Below, piece after piece: positions 26,539 through 33,923 of a stretch of DNA of 64,000 nucleotides (positions are counted from its first letter, which is position 1; each line of letters begins with the position of its first letter). The translations under genes were made by a program, and so were the position numbers. The notes beneath the pieces are model-generated. The model saw nothing but the letters and a program-made list of their open reading frames with translations, was not told where the DNA came from and ran no database searches. Source of the DNA: Clostridium isatidis (GTDB taxonomy: Bacteria > Bacillota > Clostridia > Clostridiales > Clostridiaceae); contig NZ_CP016786.1 in assembly GCF_002285495.1 (NCBI RefSeq), positions 324,001 to 388,000 on the forward strand. Reading direction: 5' to 3'.

Positions 26539-26613
26539 GCGGAAGTGGCTCAATGGTAGAGCGTCACCTTGCCAAGGTGAACGTTGCGGGTTCGAGTCCC
26601 GTCTTTCGCTCCA
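26539..26613 (+). tRNA. tRNA-Gly (anticodon GCC)
   Basis: 75 bases with CCA. Acceptor GCGGAAG/CTTTCGC (one G-U pair), D-arm GCTCAATGGTAGAGC, anticodon loop TTGCCAA giving GCC, T-arm GGGTTCGAGTCCC. Sixteen bases after tRNA-Leu, so one transcript. Confidence 0.97.
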
Positions 26614-26620
26614 AAATAAA

Positions 26621-26660
26621 GACTTCTAAAGTCTAATTAATTAGATTTTAGAAGTTTTTT
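26621..26660 (+). terminator. Terminator of the Leu-Gly tRNA unit
   Basis: ACTTCTAAA..CTAAT / ATTAG..TTTAGAAGT, slightly imperfect, then TTTTT. Confidence 0.8.
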
Positions 26661-26730
26661 ATATATAAAATTACATATTGTTTTATTATGAATAATATTT
26701 CTGAAAAATAAAATACTATTAATAATAGAA

Positions 26731-26762
26731 GAATTCACATATTATAATGTGAATTCTTTTTT
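26731..26762. terminator. Hairpin between the tRNAs and the HNH gene
   Basis: GAATTCACAT / ATGTGAATTC perfect stem, loop ATTATA, T-run on the plus side. It may end the convergent HNH transcript or back up the tRNA terminator. Confidence 0.65.
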
Positions 26763-26801
26763 ATGCAAATCTATATTAATATTTAAATTGTTTAGTCTAA
26801 A

Positions 26802-27212
26802 TTAACCAATATTTATATTGTGAAAAAGGCGCTCTAATTCTAATTCTTGAAGCATACTTTTGGAATATAGTTTGCCTCCCATTAATTTTGTTATTAGTTC
26901 AATTTTTGAGTAGCCTTCTTTATACATCTTAAGGTCTTTAACTATTTTTTTTAAAGTAGACTTTGGTATTTCTAAAATAATAGAAAGTTCCTTAAATGTA
27001 TAGTAATCTTTTGGTAAAAGGCTGAAAAGTTTTTCTTGAAGCTCTAGCTTATATTTTAAATCTGTTTCTAAAGAGTTGTGGGGGCCTAGTTTTCCTCTAT
27101 GGTGGTAATTACAAAGATATTTATAATTTAGTTTAATATCATAACCACCTTCATGTTTATGAACTATATGATGAATATCAGCCTTTGATCCACAAATTTC
27201 ACAGTGGTGCAA
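26802..27212 (-). CDS. HNH-like zinc-finger protein with C-terminal HTH
   Basis: 136 residues. Residues 1-45 form an HNH/treble-clef-like domain: CEIC (Cys4, Cys7), DIHHIVHKHEGG (His14, His15) and YLCNYHHRGKLG (Cys34, His37, His38). The rest looks like a helix-turn-helix (KELSIILEIPKSTLKKIVKDL, 73-93) and a short second unit (SKIELITKLMGGKLYSKSML). TTG at 27212 is chosen because GGAGG ends six bases before it; the upstream GTG nearly touches it. It may nick or cleave DNA, or simply bind it. It lies with an orphan gene between two tRNA pairs. Similar small HNH proteins are scattered in clostridia; the role is unknown. Confidence 0.7.
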   Translation of the reverse strand: MHHCEICGSKADIHHIVHKHEGGYDIKLNYKYLCNYHHRGKLGPHNSLETDLKYKLELQEKLFSLLPKDYYTFKELSIILEIPKSTLKKIVKDLKMYKEGYSKIELITKLMGGKLYSKSMLQELELERLFHNINIG

Positions 27213-27427
27213 ATTCACGCCTCCCTTATATATATCCTTAATATTATTATAAAATAAACCTTTATTTTATTCAAATAGAGGATTATGGTTAAAATAATAA
27301 TATTAAGAAAATTTAGAAAATAAATTTTTATTAATATCTTGAAAACGATTGTTACATGGTGTAATAAACTATATAATATAAATATAGATAATATATTATA
27401 TTATGGTAATGAAGAAAGGGTGATAGA

Positions 27428-28099
27428 GTGAGGCATAATTACGATTCCTTCGATTATTGGGAAGAACTGATAGATAAAAACAAAACTTTGAGAGGTCATA
27501 TGTTTATGGATTCGTTACCAAATAAGGATACAATTTATATTCATACCCTAGTTTTTGGAAAAAACAACGGAATTGATAATACATGGAGCTACTTTCCTGA
27601 TATAAAGACTTTATTAGGATATATACAATATTCATTTTTACAAGAAGCCTTTTATAAGTGGATATATGGAAAGGAAAAATTAATTGTTAATGTACCTAAT
27701 ATAAGAGTAGAAAAAATAATTTCTGATGCAGAAAAGAATAAAAAGCTGACAAAAGAAGAAGCAGATAATATGAGAAGAGAAATAAATATGATAAAATCTT
27801 GCTGGTCTTTACCAAAAAATAAAATCTTTGCAAGGTTAAAAAAATTTAGTCGAGATTTTAATAAAACCTGGGTTGGAGATAATAGAGAGTTTTTATATTT
27901 AAAGATATTTAATAGTCCTATCGAATTAGGAGATTTCGTGATAAACTCCAATTATATAATTAGAGGAAATGAATTTGAAAAAGTAGTTGGGGTTACTATT
28001 GATGAATGGAAGGAAATATGTAGAAAAGCAGAAACTGATAAAACTTACGGCGAGAAATTTAGAAATATTTTAGCAAAATCTCTTACAGATGTAGTATAA
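27428..28099 (+). CDS. Hypothetical protein, 223 aa
   Basis: No family recognised. A soluble, Lys-rich, mixed alpha/beta protein. Aromatic N-terminal half (DSFDYWEELIDKNKTLRGHM, NTWSYFPDIKTLLGYIQ, FYKWIYGKEKL), a basic helical middle (RVEKIISDAEKNKKLTKEEA) and a C-terminal part ending IDEWKEICRKAETDKTYGEK. No signal peptide, TM helix or obvious metal site. GTG start behind AAAGGGTGATAGA. Single gene between the HNH gene (divergent) and a tRNA pair. Confidence 0.65.
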   Translation: MRHNYDSFDYWEELIDKNKTLRGHMFMDSLPNKDTIYIHTLVFGKNNGIDNTWSYFPDIKTLLGYIQYSFLQEAFYKWIYGKEKLIVNVPNIRVEKIISDAEKNKKLTKEEADNMRREINMIKSCWSLPKNKIFARLKKFSRDFNKTWVGDNREFLYLKIFNSPIELGDFVINSNYIIRGNEFEKVVGVTIDEWKEICRKAETDKTYGEKFRNILAKSLTDVV

Positions 28100-28167
28100 A
28101 AATATAGAAATTTCTTATTGACAGAATTATTTTTCTAGTATTATAATAATATTTGTCAATAAGATTT

Positions 28168-28241
28168 GCGGGTGTAGCTCAATGGTAGAGCCCTTGCCTT
28201 CCAAGCAAGTTACGTGAGTTCGATTCTCATCACCCGCTCCA
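28168..28241 (+). tRNA. tRNA-Gly (anticodon UCC)
   Basis: 74 bases with CCA. Acceptor GCGGGTG/CACCCGC, anticodon stem CTTGC/GCAAG with loop CTTCCAA giving TCC, T-arm GAGTTCGATTCTC. Confidence 0.97.
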
Positions 28242-28245
28242 TTTT

Positions 28246-28321
28246 GTGCCATTAGCTCAGTTGGTAGAGCACCTGACTCTTAATCAGGGTGTCCAGGGTT
28301 CGACCCCCTGATGGCGCACCA
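28246..28321 (+). tRNA. tRNA-Lys (anticodon CUU)
   Basis: 76 bases with CCA. Acceptor GTGCCAT/ATGGCGC, anticodon loop CTCTTAA giving CTT, T-arm CAGGGTTCGACCCCCTG. Four bases after tRNA-Gly. Confidence 0.97.
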
Positions 28322-28326
28322 GATTA

Positions 28327-28362
28327 AAAAAGAGAGATTAACCTAGGTTAATCTCTCTTTTT
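28327..28362 (+). terminator. Terminator of the Gly-Lys tRNA unit
   Basis: AGAGAGATTAACC / GGTTAATCTCTCT with a two-base centre and TTTT after it. Confidence 0.9.
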
Positions 28363-28481
28363 AGTTTGTACTAAAGAATTCGTAATTCATATTTAAGCAT
28401 TAAACTACTGAGTAATAGCCACCAAACTGTGTATTATTTACTGTGTATTGTGAATTGAAAGGTGCTGTATACTTTTCCTTA

Positions 28482-28510
28482 TTGACATTATAAGTCTAAG
28501 TTGATACTAT
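28482..28510 (+). promoter_or_regulatory. Promoter of the metT leader
   Basis: TTGACA, 17-base spacer, TACTAT, ending about 20 bases before the S-box. Confidence 0.75.
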
Positions 28511-28530
28511 ATTAATGCAAAATTTAAGAA

Positions 28531-28693
28531 CTTATCAAGAGCGGTGGAGGGACTGGCCCTGAGAAACCCAGCAACCGAGAATCTTAATGATTCTTAAGGT
28601 GCTAAATCCTGCAGGAGATCCTGGAAGATAAGGAGTTTATTATAACTTTTTATAAGGAAATGAGCTTCTGTATTCTTGCAGAAGTTTTTTTGT
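28531..28693 (+). promoter_or_regulatory. SAM-I riboswitch (S-box) with terminator, second copy
   Basis: Aptamer 28531-28632: P1 CTTAT/ATAAG, GCGGTGGAGGGACTGGCCC, GAAACCCAGCAACC, GGTGCTAAATCCTGCAGG, GATCCTGGAAGA. Terminator CTTCTG..CAGAAG plus T7 at 28665-28691. Same class as the metY leader. Confidence 0.96.
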
Positions 28694-28751
28694 TTTTTAA
28701 TAACTTTAAGTAATTGGGGCTATATATTATTTTGAAGGAGAGGAAGAAGCC

Positions 28752-30032
28752 TTGGAAAATAAGAGTAATGGGTTTGCGTTAGTGCCATTAGGAGTATTTA
28801 TAGTAATTTATTTAGGAATATCTATAGTAGCAAAAAGTTTTTATGCTGTATCAGTAATTATTCCTTTTTTAGCAGCAGCATTAACTGCTTTATTAATGAA
28901 TAGGAAGGAAAAGCTTGATAAAAAAATAGAGATCTTCTGCAAAGGGGCAGGAGATATAAATATTTTATTAATGATATTAATATTTATATTAGCAGGTGCC
29001 TTTGCCCAGGTAGCCAAAGATATGGGAGCAGTAGATTCTACTGTTAATTTAGGTCTTTATTTACTTCCAAGCAGTTTATTAATACCAGGGATATTTATTA
29101 TTGGGTGTTTTATTTCCTTATCTATAGGGACTTCAATGGGAACAATAGTTGCTTTAGTACCAATAGCAATTGGAATAGCCGATAAAACTGGAATATCAAC
29201 ATCTTTATCTGTGGGGGCAGTAGTCTGTGGGGCTATGTTTGGTGACAATCTTTCCGTAATATCTGATACAACTATTGCTGCAACTAAGACTCAAGGTTGT
29301 GAGATGAAGGATAAATTTAAAATGAACTTTTTAATAGTTCTTCCAGCTGCAATAATTACTACAATTATATTTATAATTTTAACAAGAAATACAGCAGTAA
29401 TAAATTTAGATTCTTTGGAGTTTAATATATTTAAAATATTACCATATATTGTAGTAATAATAACATCCTTAATAGGATTAAACGTAATAATAGTTTTGTT
29501 GCTTGGATTAGGACTTTCAGGATTAATGGGTATTATAGTTGGAAGTTTTGATATAATAGGTCTTTTTAATTCAATATCTAATGGGATATCATCAATGAGT
29601 GAGCTTATTATAATTTCATTACTTATTTCAGGAACTATAGAAATAATAAAGTTTAATGGTGGAATAGATTTTATTCTTAATAAGGGACTAAGAAATTTTA
29701 AAAGCAAAAGAGGAGCAGAATATGGAATTGCAGTTTTGACGGGCTTGGTAGATATTTGTACTGCAAATAATACAATTGCAATAGTAACAGTAGGACCGAT
29801 AGCTAAAGATATTTCAAATGAATTTGACTTAGATGCAAAAAGAGTTGCAGGTATTATGGATATCTTTTCTTGTGGCTTTCAGGGAGTTATACCATATGGA
29901 GCCCAATTGTTATCAGCAGCAGGTCTTGCGGCAATATCACCCTTTGAAATAATGCGGTTTTTATTTTATCCATATTTAATGCTGGTTAGTGCAATTATAT
30001 TTATATATTTTCATTGGAAAAATAAAAAATAA
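28752..30032 (+). CDS. metT: NhaC-superfamily transporter, probable methionine uptake (MetT-type)
   Basis: 426-residue polytopic membrane protein with about 11 helices. NhaC-family marks include SIGTSMGTIVALVPIAIGIADK and GAMFGDNLSVISDTTIAATKTQGC. Databases usually call such proteins Na+/H+ antiporters, but members controlled by SAM riboswitches were proposed by comparative genomics to be the methionine transporter MetT, and this gene sits directly behind an S-box. The specificity is therefore inferred from regulation, not sequence. TTG start at 28752 behind GGAGAGGAAG. Monocistronic. Confidence 0.8.
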   Translation: MENKSNGFALVPLGVFIVIYLGISIVAKSFYAVSVIIPFLAAALTALLMNRKEKLDKKIEIFCKGAGDINILLMILIFILAGAFAQVAKDMGAVDSTVNLGLYLLPSSLLIPGIFIIGCFISLSIGTSMGTIVALVPIAIGIADKTGISTSLSVGAVVCGAMFGDNLSVISDTTIAATKTQGCEMKDKFKMNFLIVLPAAIITTIIFIILTRNTAVINLDSLEFNIFKILPYIVVIITSLIGLNVIIVLLLGLGLSGLMGIIVGSFDIIGLFNSISNGISSMSELIIISLLISGTIEIIKFNGGIDFILNKGLRNFKSKRGAEYGIAVLTGLVDICTANNTIAIVTVGPIAKDISNEFDLDAKRVAGIMDIFSCGFQGVIPYGAQLLSAAGLAAISPFEIMRFLFYPYLMLVSAIIFIYFHWKNKK

Positions 30033-30071
30033 TCTTGTACATAATTAATAATGTAAATCTTAAAATAGAGG

Positions 30072-30168
30072 AAAACTACCTTAAAGTAGTTTTAAGAAAT
30101 GCAAAAAAGGAGCTGTTGAAGGTCAATATCATTAAGATATTAATCTGCGACACTCCTTTAATTTTAAT
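30072..30168. terminator. Two hairpins between metT and ispF
   Basis: First AAAACTAC / GTAGTTTT (30072-30093). Then AAAGGAG (30106-30112) / CTCCTTT (30153-30159) closing a larger structure with inner complementarity ATATC/GATAT, and T-rich flanks on both strands. They serve the convergent metT and ispF. Confidence 0.65.
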
Positions 30169-30183
30169 ATAGATTTTCAATTA

Positions 30184-30663
30184 TTAATTGTCAATTGAAA
30201 AAAGCATGGCAATGCTATTTGCCGCAATTCCTTCTCCACTTCCTGTAAAGCCAAGGCCTTCTTCAGTTGTAGCTTTAACATTTATCTGATCTATATCTAT
30301 TTCAAGAGTTCTTGCTATGTTTTTCCTCATGGTTTCAATATAAGGAAGCATTTTAGGTTTTTGAGCAATTATAGTTGCATCTATATTACCAATTTTATAA
30401 CCTTTGTTTTTTATTAATATTCCAACTTCTTTTAAAAGAGTAAGGCTAGAGATACCTTTAAATCTTTCATCAGTATCAGGAAAATGTTTGCCTATGTCTC
30501 TAAGAGCTGCAGCGCCTAATAAAGAATCGCATATTGCATGTAATAATACATCTGCATCAGAATGACCAAGTAGTCCTTTTTCATAAGGAATATTTACACC
30601 ACCAATAATAAGCTCTCTATTATCTACTAATTTATGGACATCATATCCTAAACCTATTCGCAT
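30184..30663 (-). CDS. ispF: 2-C-methyl-D-erythritol 2,4-cyclodiphosphate synthase
   Basis: 159-residue homotrimeric MEP-pathway enzyme making isoprenoid precursor MEcPP. Zinc motif GYDVHKL (Asp8, His10), LGHSDADVLLHAICDSLLGAA, the substrate loop FPDTDERFKGISS and C-terminal GLGFTGSGEGIAANSI are all intact. GAGGTGG precedes the ATG. Single gene; the small ORF upstream on the same strand may or may not share its transcript. Confidence 0.97.
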   Translation of the reverse strand: MRIGLGYDVHKLVDNRELIIGGVNIPYEKGLLGHSDADVLLHAICDSLLGAAALRDIGKHFPDTDERFKGISSLTLLKEVGILIKNKGYKIGNIDATIIAQKPKMLPYIETMRKNIARTLEIDIDQINVKATTEEGLGFTGSGEGIAANSIAMLFSIDN

Positions 30664-30735
30664 ATTACCACCTCTAAAATTTTATTTAGGACTATTTTAC
30701 CATAAATTAATATATAATATTAGACTTTAGTGATG

Positions 30736-30912
30736 TTATATTATTTTTTTAAAAAAGGATTCGTTGTTATAAAAGTCTCTTTCCTTTCTGCTGAGTATTT
30801 TATCTTTTATAATTTTTAATAAATATTGCATTCTATATATATAATACATAGGCTTAGATTTTATTCTTTTGCGTTTAAAAAGGAAATCAACATAAATTAT
30901 TTTTTTATTCAT
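30736..30912 (-). CDS. Small very basic protein (58 aa), unknown
   Basis: Minus-strand ORF in the ispF-sortase gap: ATG at 30910-30912 with TAGGAG 8 bases upstream, stop at 30736-30738. Sequence features: KKIIYVDFLFKRKRIKSKP at the start, then YYIYRMQYLLKIIKDKI and RKERDFYNNESFFKK. Rich in Lys, Arg, Ile, Phe and Tyr, with no acidic patch, it would be a highly charged helical peptide of predicted pI above 10. No known family recognised. The proper ribosome binding site and clean frame are the only support. Confidence 0.5.
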   Translation of the reverse strand: MNKKIIYVDFLFKRKRIKSKPMYYIYRMQYLLKIIKDKILSRKERDFYNNESFFKKII

Positions 30913-31023
30913 AAAATACTCCTAAATATTAATAGTCTAAAATATCCAAACTTATTAAAATACAAAATCCTTTATGATATAATATATGTTAAAATAGCCT
31001 AAAAGTTTATTGGAGGTAAAGGA

Positions 31024-31635
31024 TTGAGGGAAGGAATTAGAAGAGCAATCGGGGTTATTTTAATAATTATAGGTATAACCATAATTGTATCCATTATTTA
31101 TAGGAAAATTGAAACAGCAAAAAAGCAGGAAGAGCTTAAAAATATTTTAGAAGAAGTAATAAATGAAGGCATAGCTTCATCAGAGAATGAGGATGCTAGT
31201 TTTACTGTAGGTGAAGGGTACAAGCCAATAGGGTTATTAGAAATACCTAGTATAAATTTATCTCAAGGAATAGTTGAAGGAATAACAGATGATATTCTTT
31301 TGTATTATTTAGGGCATTTTGAGGGTTCTGCAATGCCTGGAGAAAGAGGAAATTTTGCAGTTGCAGGACATAGAGTTTCAGATTATTCAGAGGCCTTTGT
31401 TAATTTGTATAAAACAAAAGCTGGAGATGAAATAATAGTAAAGGCAAAAGGTAAAAAATATATCTATGAAGTGACGGATAATTTTATTGTTCAACCAGAT
31501 AGAGTTGAAGTATTAGATGATACCAAAGATGCAACAATAACATTAATAACATGCACAGTTGGTGCTAAAGAAAGAGTTGTAGTTAAAGGAAAGTTAATTG
31601 AAACTAAGGAACTAAATAGCGGAGGAGAACAATGA
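31024..31635 (+). CDS. Class D-type sortase
   Basis: 203-residue membrane-anchored transpeptidase. N-terminal TM helix 9-26, then the sortase beta-barrel with catalytic His116 (VAGHRVSD), Cys177 in TLITC and Arg184 (KERVVVKGK). The arrangement (N-terminal anchor, short length, YIYEVTDNFIVQPDRVEVL) fits class D of spore-formers, which links LPXTx proteins to the envelope. No LPXTG-type substrate gene lies in the window. TTG start behind GGAGG. Its 3' end overlaps the next gene by four bases (ATGA), so the two are translationally coupled. Confidence 0.9.
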   Translation: MREGIRRAIGVILIIIGITIIVSIIYRKIETAKKQEELKNILEEVINEGIASSENEDASFTVGEGYKPIGLLEIPSINLSQGIVEGITDDILLYYLGHFEGSAMPGERGNFAVAGHRVSDYSEAFVNLYKTKAGDEIIVKAKGKKYIYEVTDNFIVQPDRVEVLDDTKDATITLITCTVGAKERVVVKGKLIETKELNSGGEQ

Positions 31636-32624
31636 CCTTTCAACAATATAAATATAAATTTTCAACCAAGGCTCCTATAAATGTAGTATCAGAAGATATA
31701 ACAGAAAAAAGAGAAGAGGAAATTAATAGATTAAAAGAAGACTTAATAGAATATAAAATACTTATTAAGGATTTAGTTTATGATAAACCTTCTTATGATA
31801 TTAGAAATAAAATATTAAATATTAGTTATTTTATTATAGAAAATATAGAAATTTATGATTATTTAATAAAAAATAAAGAATTTCCTTTAAAATTACTTTT
31901 AGAAAATACTCCTTTAGAAAGAACTTTCCTTGAGCAGTGGAAAGAATTTATTATTACATACTCTATTATTTTATCAGATCCAACTTATCATTATTTACAA
32001 GATTATCTTCAGATTGTTGAGGCAATTCAAGTATTAGGCTCTGAAGAGATATTTGAAAATAAAGAAGTAGAGGAGCATAGAGGACTTCTTCTTCACAAGG
32101 GAAAATTTTCATCAGTAATTCTTAGCTCAAAGGGAGAATTTATAAAAGTAAAATCAAATAAGGAAGAAAAAATAGGTGAAGAAATTTTAGCAAAAGAAAG
32201 TATTTCTTTAAAAAAATATAAGACACAAATAGCGATATTTTTTAGTTTAATAGGGTTTATATTTTTAATTGCTTCCTATAAATATAATAATATAGATAAA
32301 ACTTTAGTAATAGAAATAACTTCTACTATAACCTTAGAATTAAATTCTTCCAATAAAGTTGTTAATTATTCTAGTAATTCAGAAGAAATTAAAGAAATAC
32401 TTAAAGAATTAAAAATAAAAAACAATCATGTGGATTCAGTTTTAATAAATATATTGGATTATGTTAGTAACAACGAAATGATTCCGAGCACTGGTATAGT
32501 TCTTAAAGTGACTGGAGAAGCTTTAGAAGATAGAGATATAAAAAATACAGAAGAATATATAGCAGAAAATAAACTTGAAGTTAAATTTAATAACTCAGGA
32601 GATGAAAATAAGGTTTCTGAATAA
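31632..32624 (+). CDS. Single-chain fusion: SigI C-terminal domain + RsgI-like anti-sigma protein
   Basis: 330 residues in four parts. Residues 28-129 align throughout with the C-terminal domain of SigI as I remember it: EEEINRLKEDLIEYKILIKD, then KNKEFPLKLLLENTPLERTF, then WKEFIITYSIILSDPTYHYL and QDYLQ. SigI proteins there read REEIIYFQ..LSFKELL, LPVKQLEQLVSVSRKTIERN, RKYIIA and YLKDYLK. Residues 149-187 (HRGLLLHKGKFSSVILSSKG, EFIKVKSN, KIGEEIL) match the RsgI N-terminal anti-sigma domain. A TM helix is at 199-215. Residues 222-320 are an extracytoplasmic RsgI-like domain (VIEITSTITLELNSSNKVVN). The sigma-2 region is absent and the basic SRKTxERNRK helix is replaced by LERTFLEQWKEF, so promoter binding is unlikely. 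Start ATG 31632 follows GGAGGAGAAC and overlaps the sortase stop. Confidence 0.75.
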   Translation: MTFQQYKYKFSTKAPINVVSEDITEKREEEINRLKEDLIEYKILIKDLVYDKPSYDIRNKILNISYFIIENIEIYDYLIKNKEFPLKLLLENTPLERTFLEQWKEFIITYSIILSDPTYHYLQDYLQIVEAIQVLGSEEIFENKEVEEHRGLLLHKGKFSSVILSSKGEFIKVKSNKEEKIGEEILAKESISLKKYKTQIAIFFSLIGFIFLIASYKYNNIDKTLVIEITSTITLELNSSNKVVNYSSNSEEIKEILKELKIKNNHVDSVLINILDYVSNNEMIPSTGIVLKVTGEALEDRDIKNTEEYIAENKLEVKFNNSGDENKVSE

Positions 32625-32640
32625 ATACAAAGGTGATAAA

Positions 32641-33399
32641 ATGGGAAATATTATAGTTCATAAAGATAGGGGAGATAAAATAAGGCTAAATAAATTTATA
32701 AGTGAAACAGGCTTCTGTTCAAGAAGAGAGGCTGATAAGCTTATAGAGGCAGGAAGGGTAACGGTAGATGGTATAATAGCAGAAATGGGCACTAAGGTAT
32801 CCGAAAATGCTAATGTTAAAATAGATGGAAAACCAATAAAAAGAGTTGAGGAGCTTGTTTATATAGCCTTAAATAAACCAGTAGGAATAACATGTACTAC
32901 AGAAAAGAAAGTAAAAGGAAATATAGTTGATTTTGTTAATCATGAAAAAAGAATCTTTCCAATAGGAAGGTTAGATAAGGATTCGCAAGGATTAATTCTT
33001 CTTACTAATGATGGTGACATAGTAAATAAAATATTAAGGGCAGGAAATAATCACGAAAAGGAATATATAGTCACAGTAGATAAGCCCATAAATGAAAAAT
33101 TTATAAAGGACATGTCAAATGGAGTAAGAATTTTAGGAACGATAACTAAGAAGTGTAAGGTTAGAAAAATAAATGAAAGTACCTTTAATATTATATTAAC
33201 TCAAGGTATGAACAGGCAGATTAGAAGAATGTGTGAAGCCTTAGGTTATAATGTAATTAAGTTAAAAAGAATAAGGATAATGAATATAAAACTAGGAAAT
33301 TTAAAAATAGGTCAGTGGAGAAACTTAACTAAGGAGGAATTAGTTAAGTTAAATTCTCTAATAAATAATTCAATAAAAACTGAAGATACAGATTTATAA
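32641..33399 (+). CDS. rluF: 23S rRNA pseudouridine synthase, RluF/RsuA family
   Basis: 252-residue enzyme. N-terminal S4 RNA-binding domain (RLNKFISETGFCSRREADKL, IEAGRVTVDG), then the RsuA-type catalytic domain with the Asp in GRLDKDSQGLILLTNDGD and the GMNRQIRRMCEALGYNVIKLKRIRI strand. It modifies a uridine in 23S rRNA (RluF-like, position ~2604) or 16S rRNA (RsuA); the length and KxxGIxCTTE favour RluF. ATG 32641 is chosen from AAAGGTGATAAA directly before it; the upstream ATG 32575 lies inside the preceding gene. Confidence 0.85.
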   Translation: MGNIIVHKDRGDKIRLNKFISETGFCSRREADKLIEAGRVTVDGIIAEMGTKVSENANVKIDGKPIKRVEELVYIALNKPVGITCTTEKKVKGNIVDFVNHEKRIFPIGRLDKDSQGLILLTNDGDIVNKILRAGNNHEKEYIVTVDKPINEKFIKDMSNGVRILGTITKKCKVRKINESTFNIILTQGMNRQIRRMCEALGYNVIKLKRIRIMNIKLGNLKIGQWRNLTKEELVKLNSLINNSIKTEDTDL

Positions 33400-33408
33400 T
33401 ATTATATT

Positions 33409-33456
33409 AAAAGGACATTATTGAATTCTTATTTGAATTTGATAATGTCCTTTTTT
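33409..33456 (+). terminator. Terminator after rluF
   Basis: AAAAGGACATTAT..GAATTC / GAATTT..ATAATGTCCTTTT with T6. Confidence 0.9.
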
Positions 33457-33483
33457 GTTATTTAAAATATATTTAAGCTTCAA

Positions 33484-33617
33484 TTAGGTTATAGTTATTC
33501 CTGCACTAGCATAGCCAGTTATTGATCCTATCAATCCTGAGCTTGTAGCTGAAAATACTAATAAATATTTATTACCTGGTCATAAGTACATTTATTTTTA
33601 AGTTTTATTTTTTTCAT
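33484..33617 (-). pseudogene. Possible small gene remnant
   Basis: On the minus strand an ATG at 33617 behind AAAGTGAT opens a frame (KKIKLKNKCTYDQ) that stops quickly. A different frame from 33579 to the TAA at 33484 encodes PGNKYLLVFSATSSGLIGSI followed by TGYASAGITIT, which looks like a real protein C-terminus. A frameshift or deletion could join the two. Evidence is only codon plausibility. Confidence 0.3.
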
Positions 33618-33619
33618 TT

Positions 33620-33923
33620 TATATCACTTTGAAGTTCATTCTTATTTCTATGTAATTACATATTATTCAAATAAAATTAAAAGTTTACTAATAGAAATTA
33701 TCAATAATTTTAAAGAGCATTTTATAATGCTGTATTATTTTTATTAGTAAGATGCGAAAACATGTTTTTTTTGCACATTATCCACATTAACCTGTTAATA
33801 AGTTGTTAAGATTATGTTGACATAAATATTAATAAATATAAACAAATTGTAGATAATATTAAGGATATATTTTATTAATATTTCAAAAATTGTGGCTATT
33901 TATAAGGATGGGAGAATTACTAT
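33620..33923. other. AT-rich gap upstream of the DUF3298 gene
   Basis: Contains a perfect DnaA-box 9-mer TTATCCACA at 33778-33786, the run CATGTTTTTTTTGCACA just before it, a dyad TTAACCTGTTAA, and a TTGACA at 33818-33823 without a clear -10 partner. No ORF. Confidence 0.5.

Noticed and set aside
26445..26636. Open frame across the Leu and Gly tRNA genes
   Set aside because: Fully explained by two complete tRNAs; no ribosome binding site.
26590..28241. att-type direct repeat between the two tRNA-Gly genes
   Set aside because: 3' ends differ (GTCTTTCGC versus CATCACCCGC); only the universal CTCCA end is shared.
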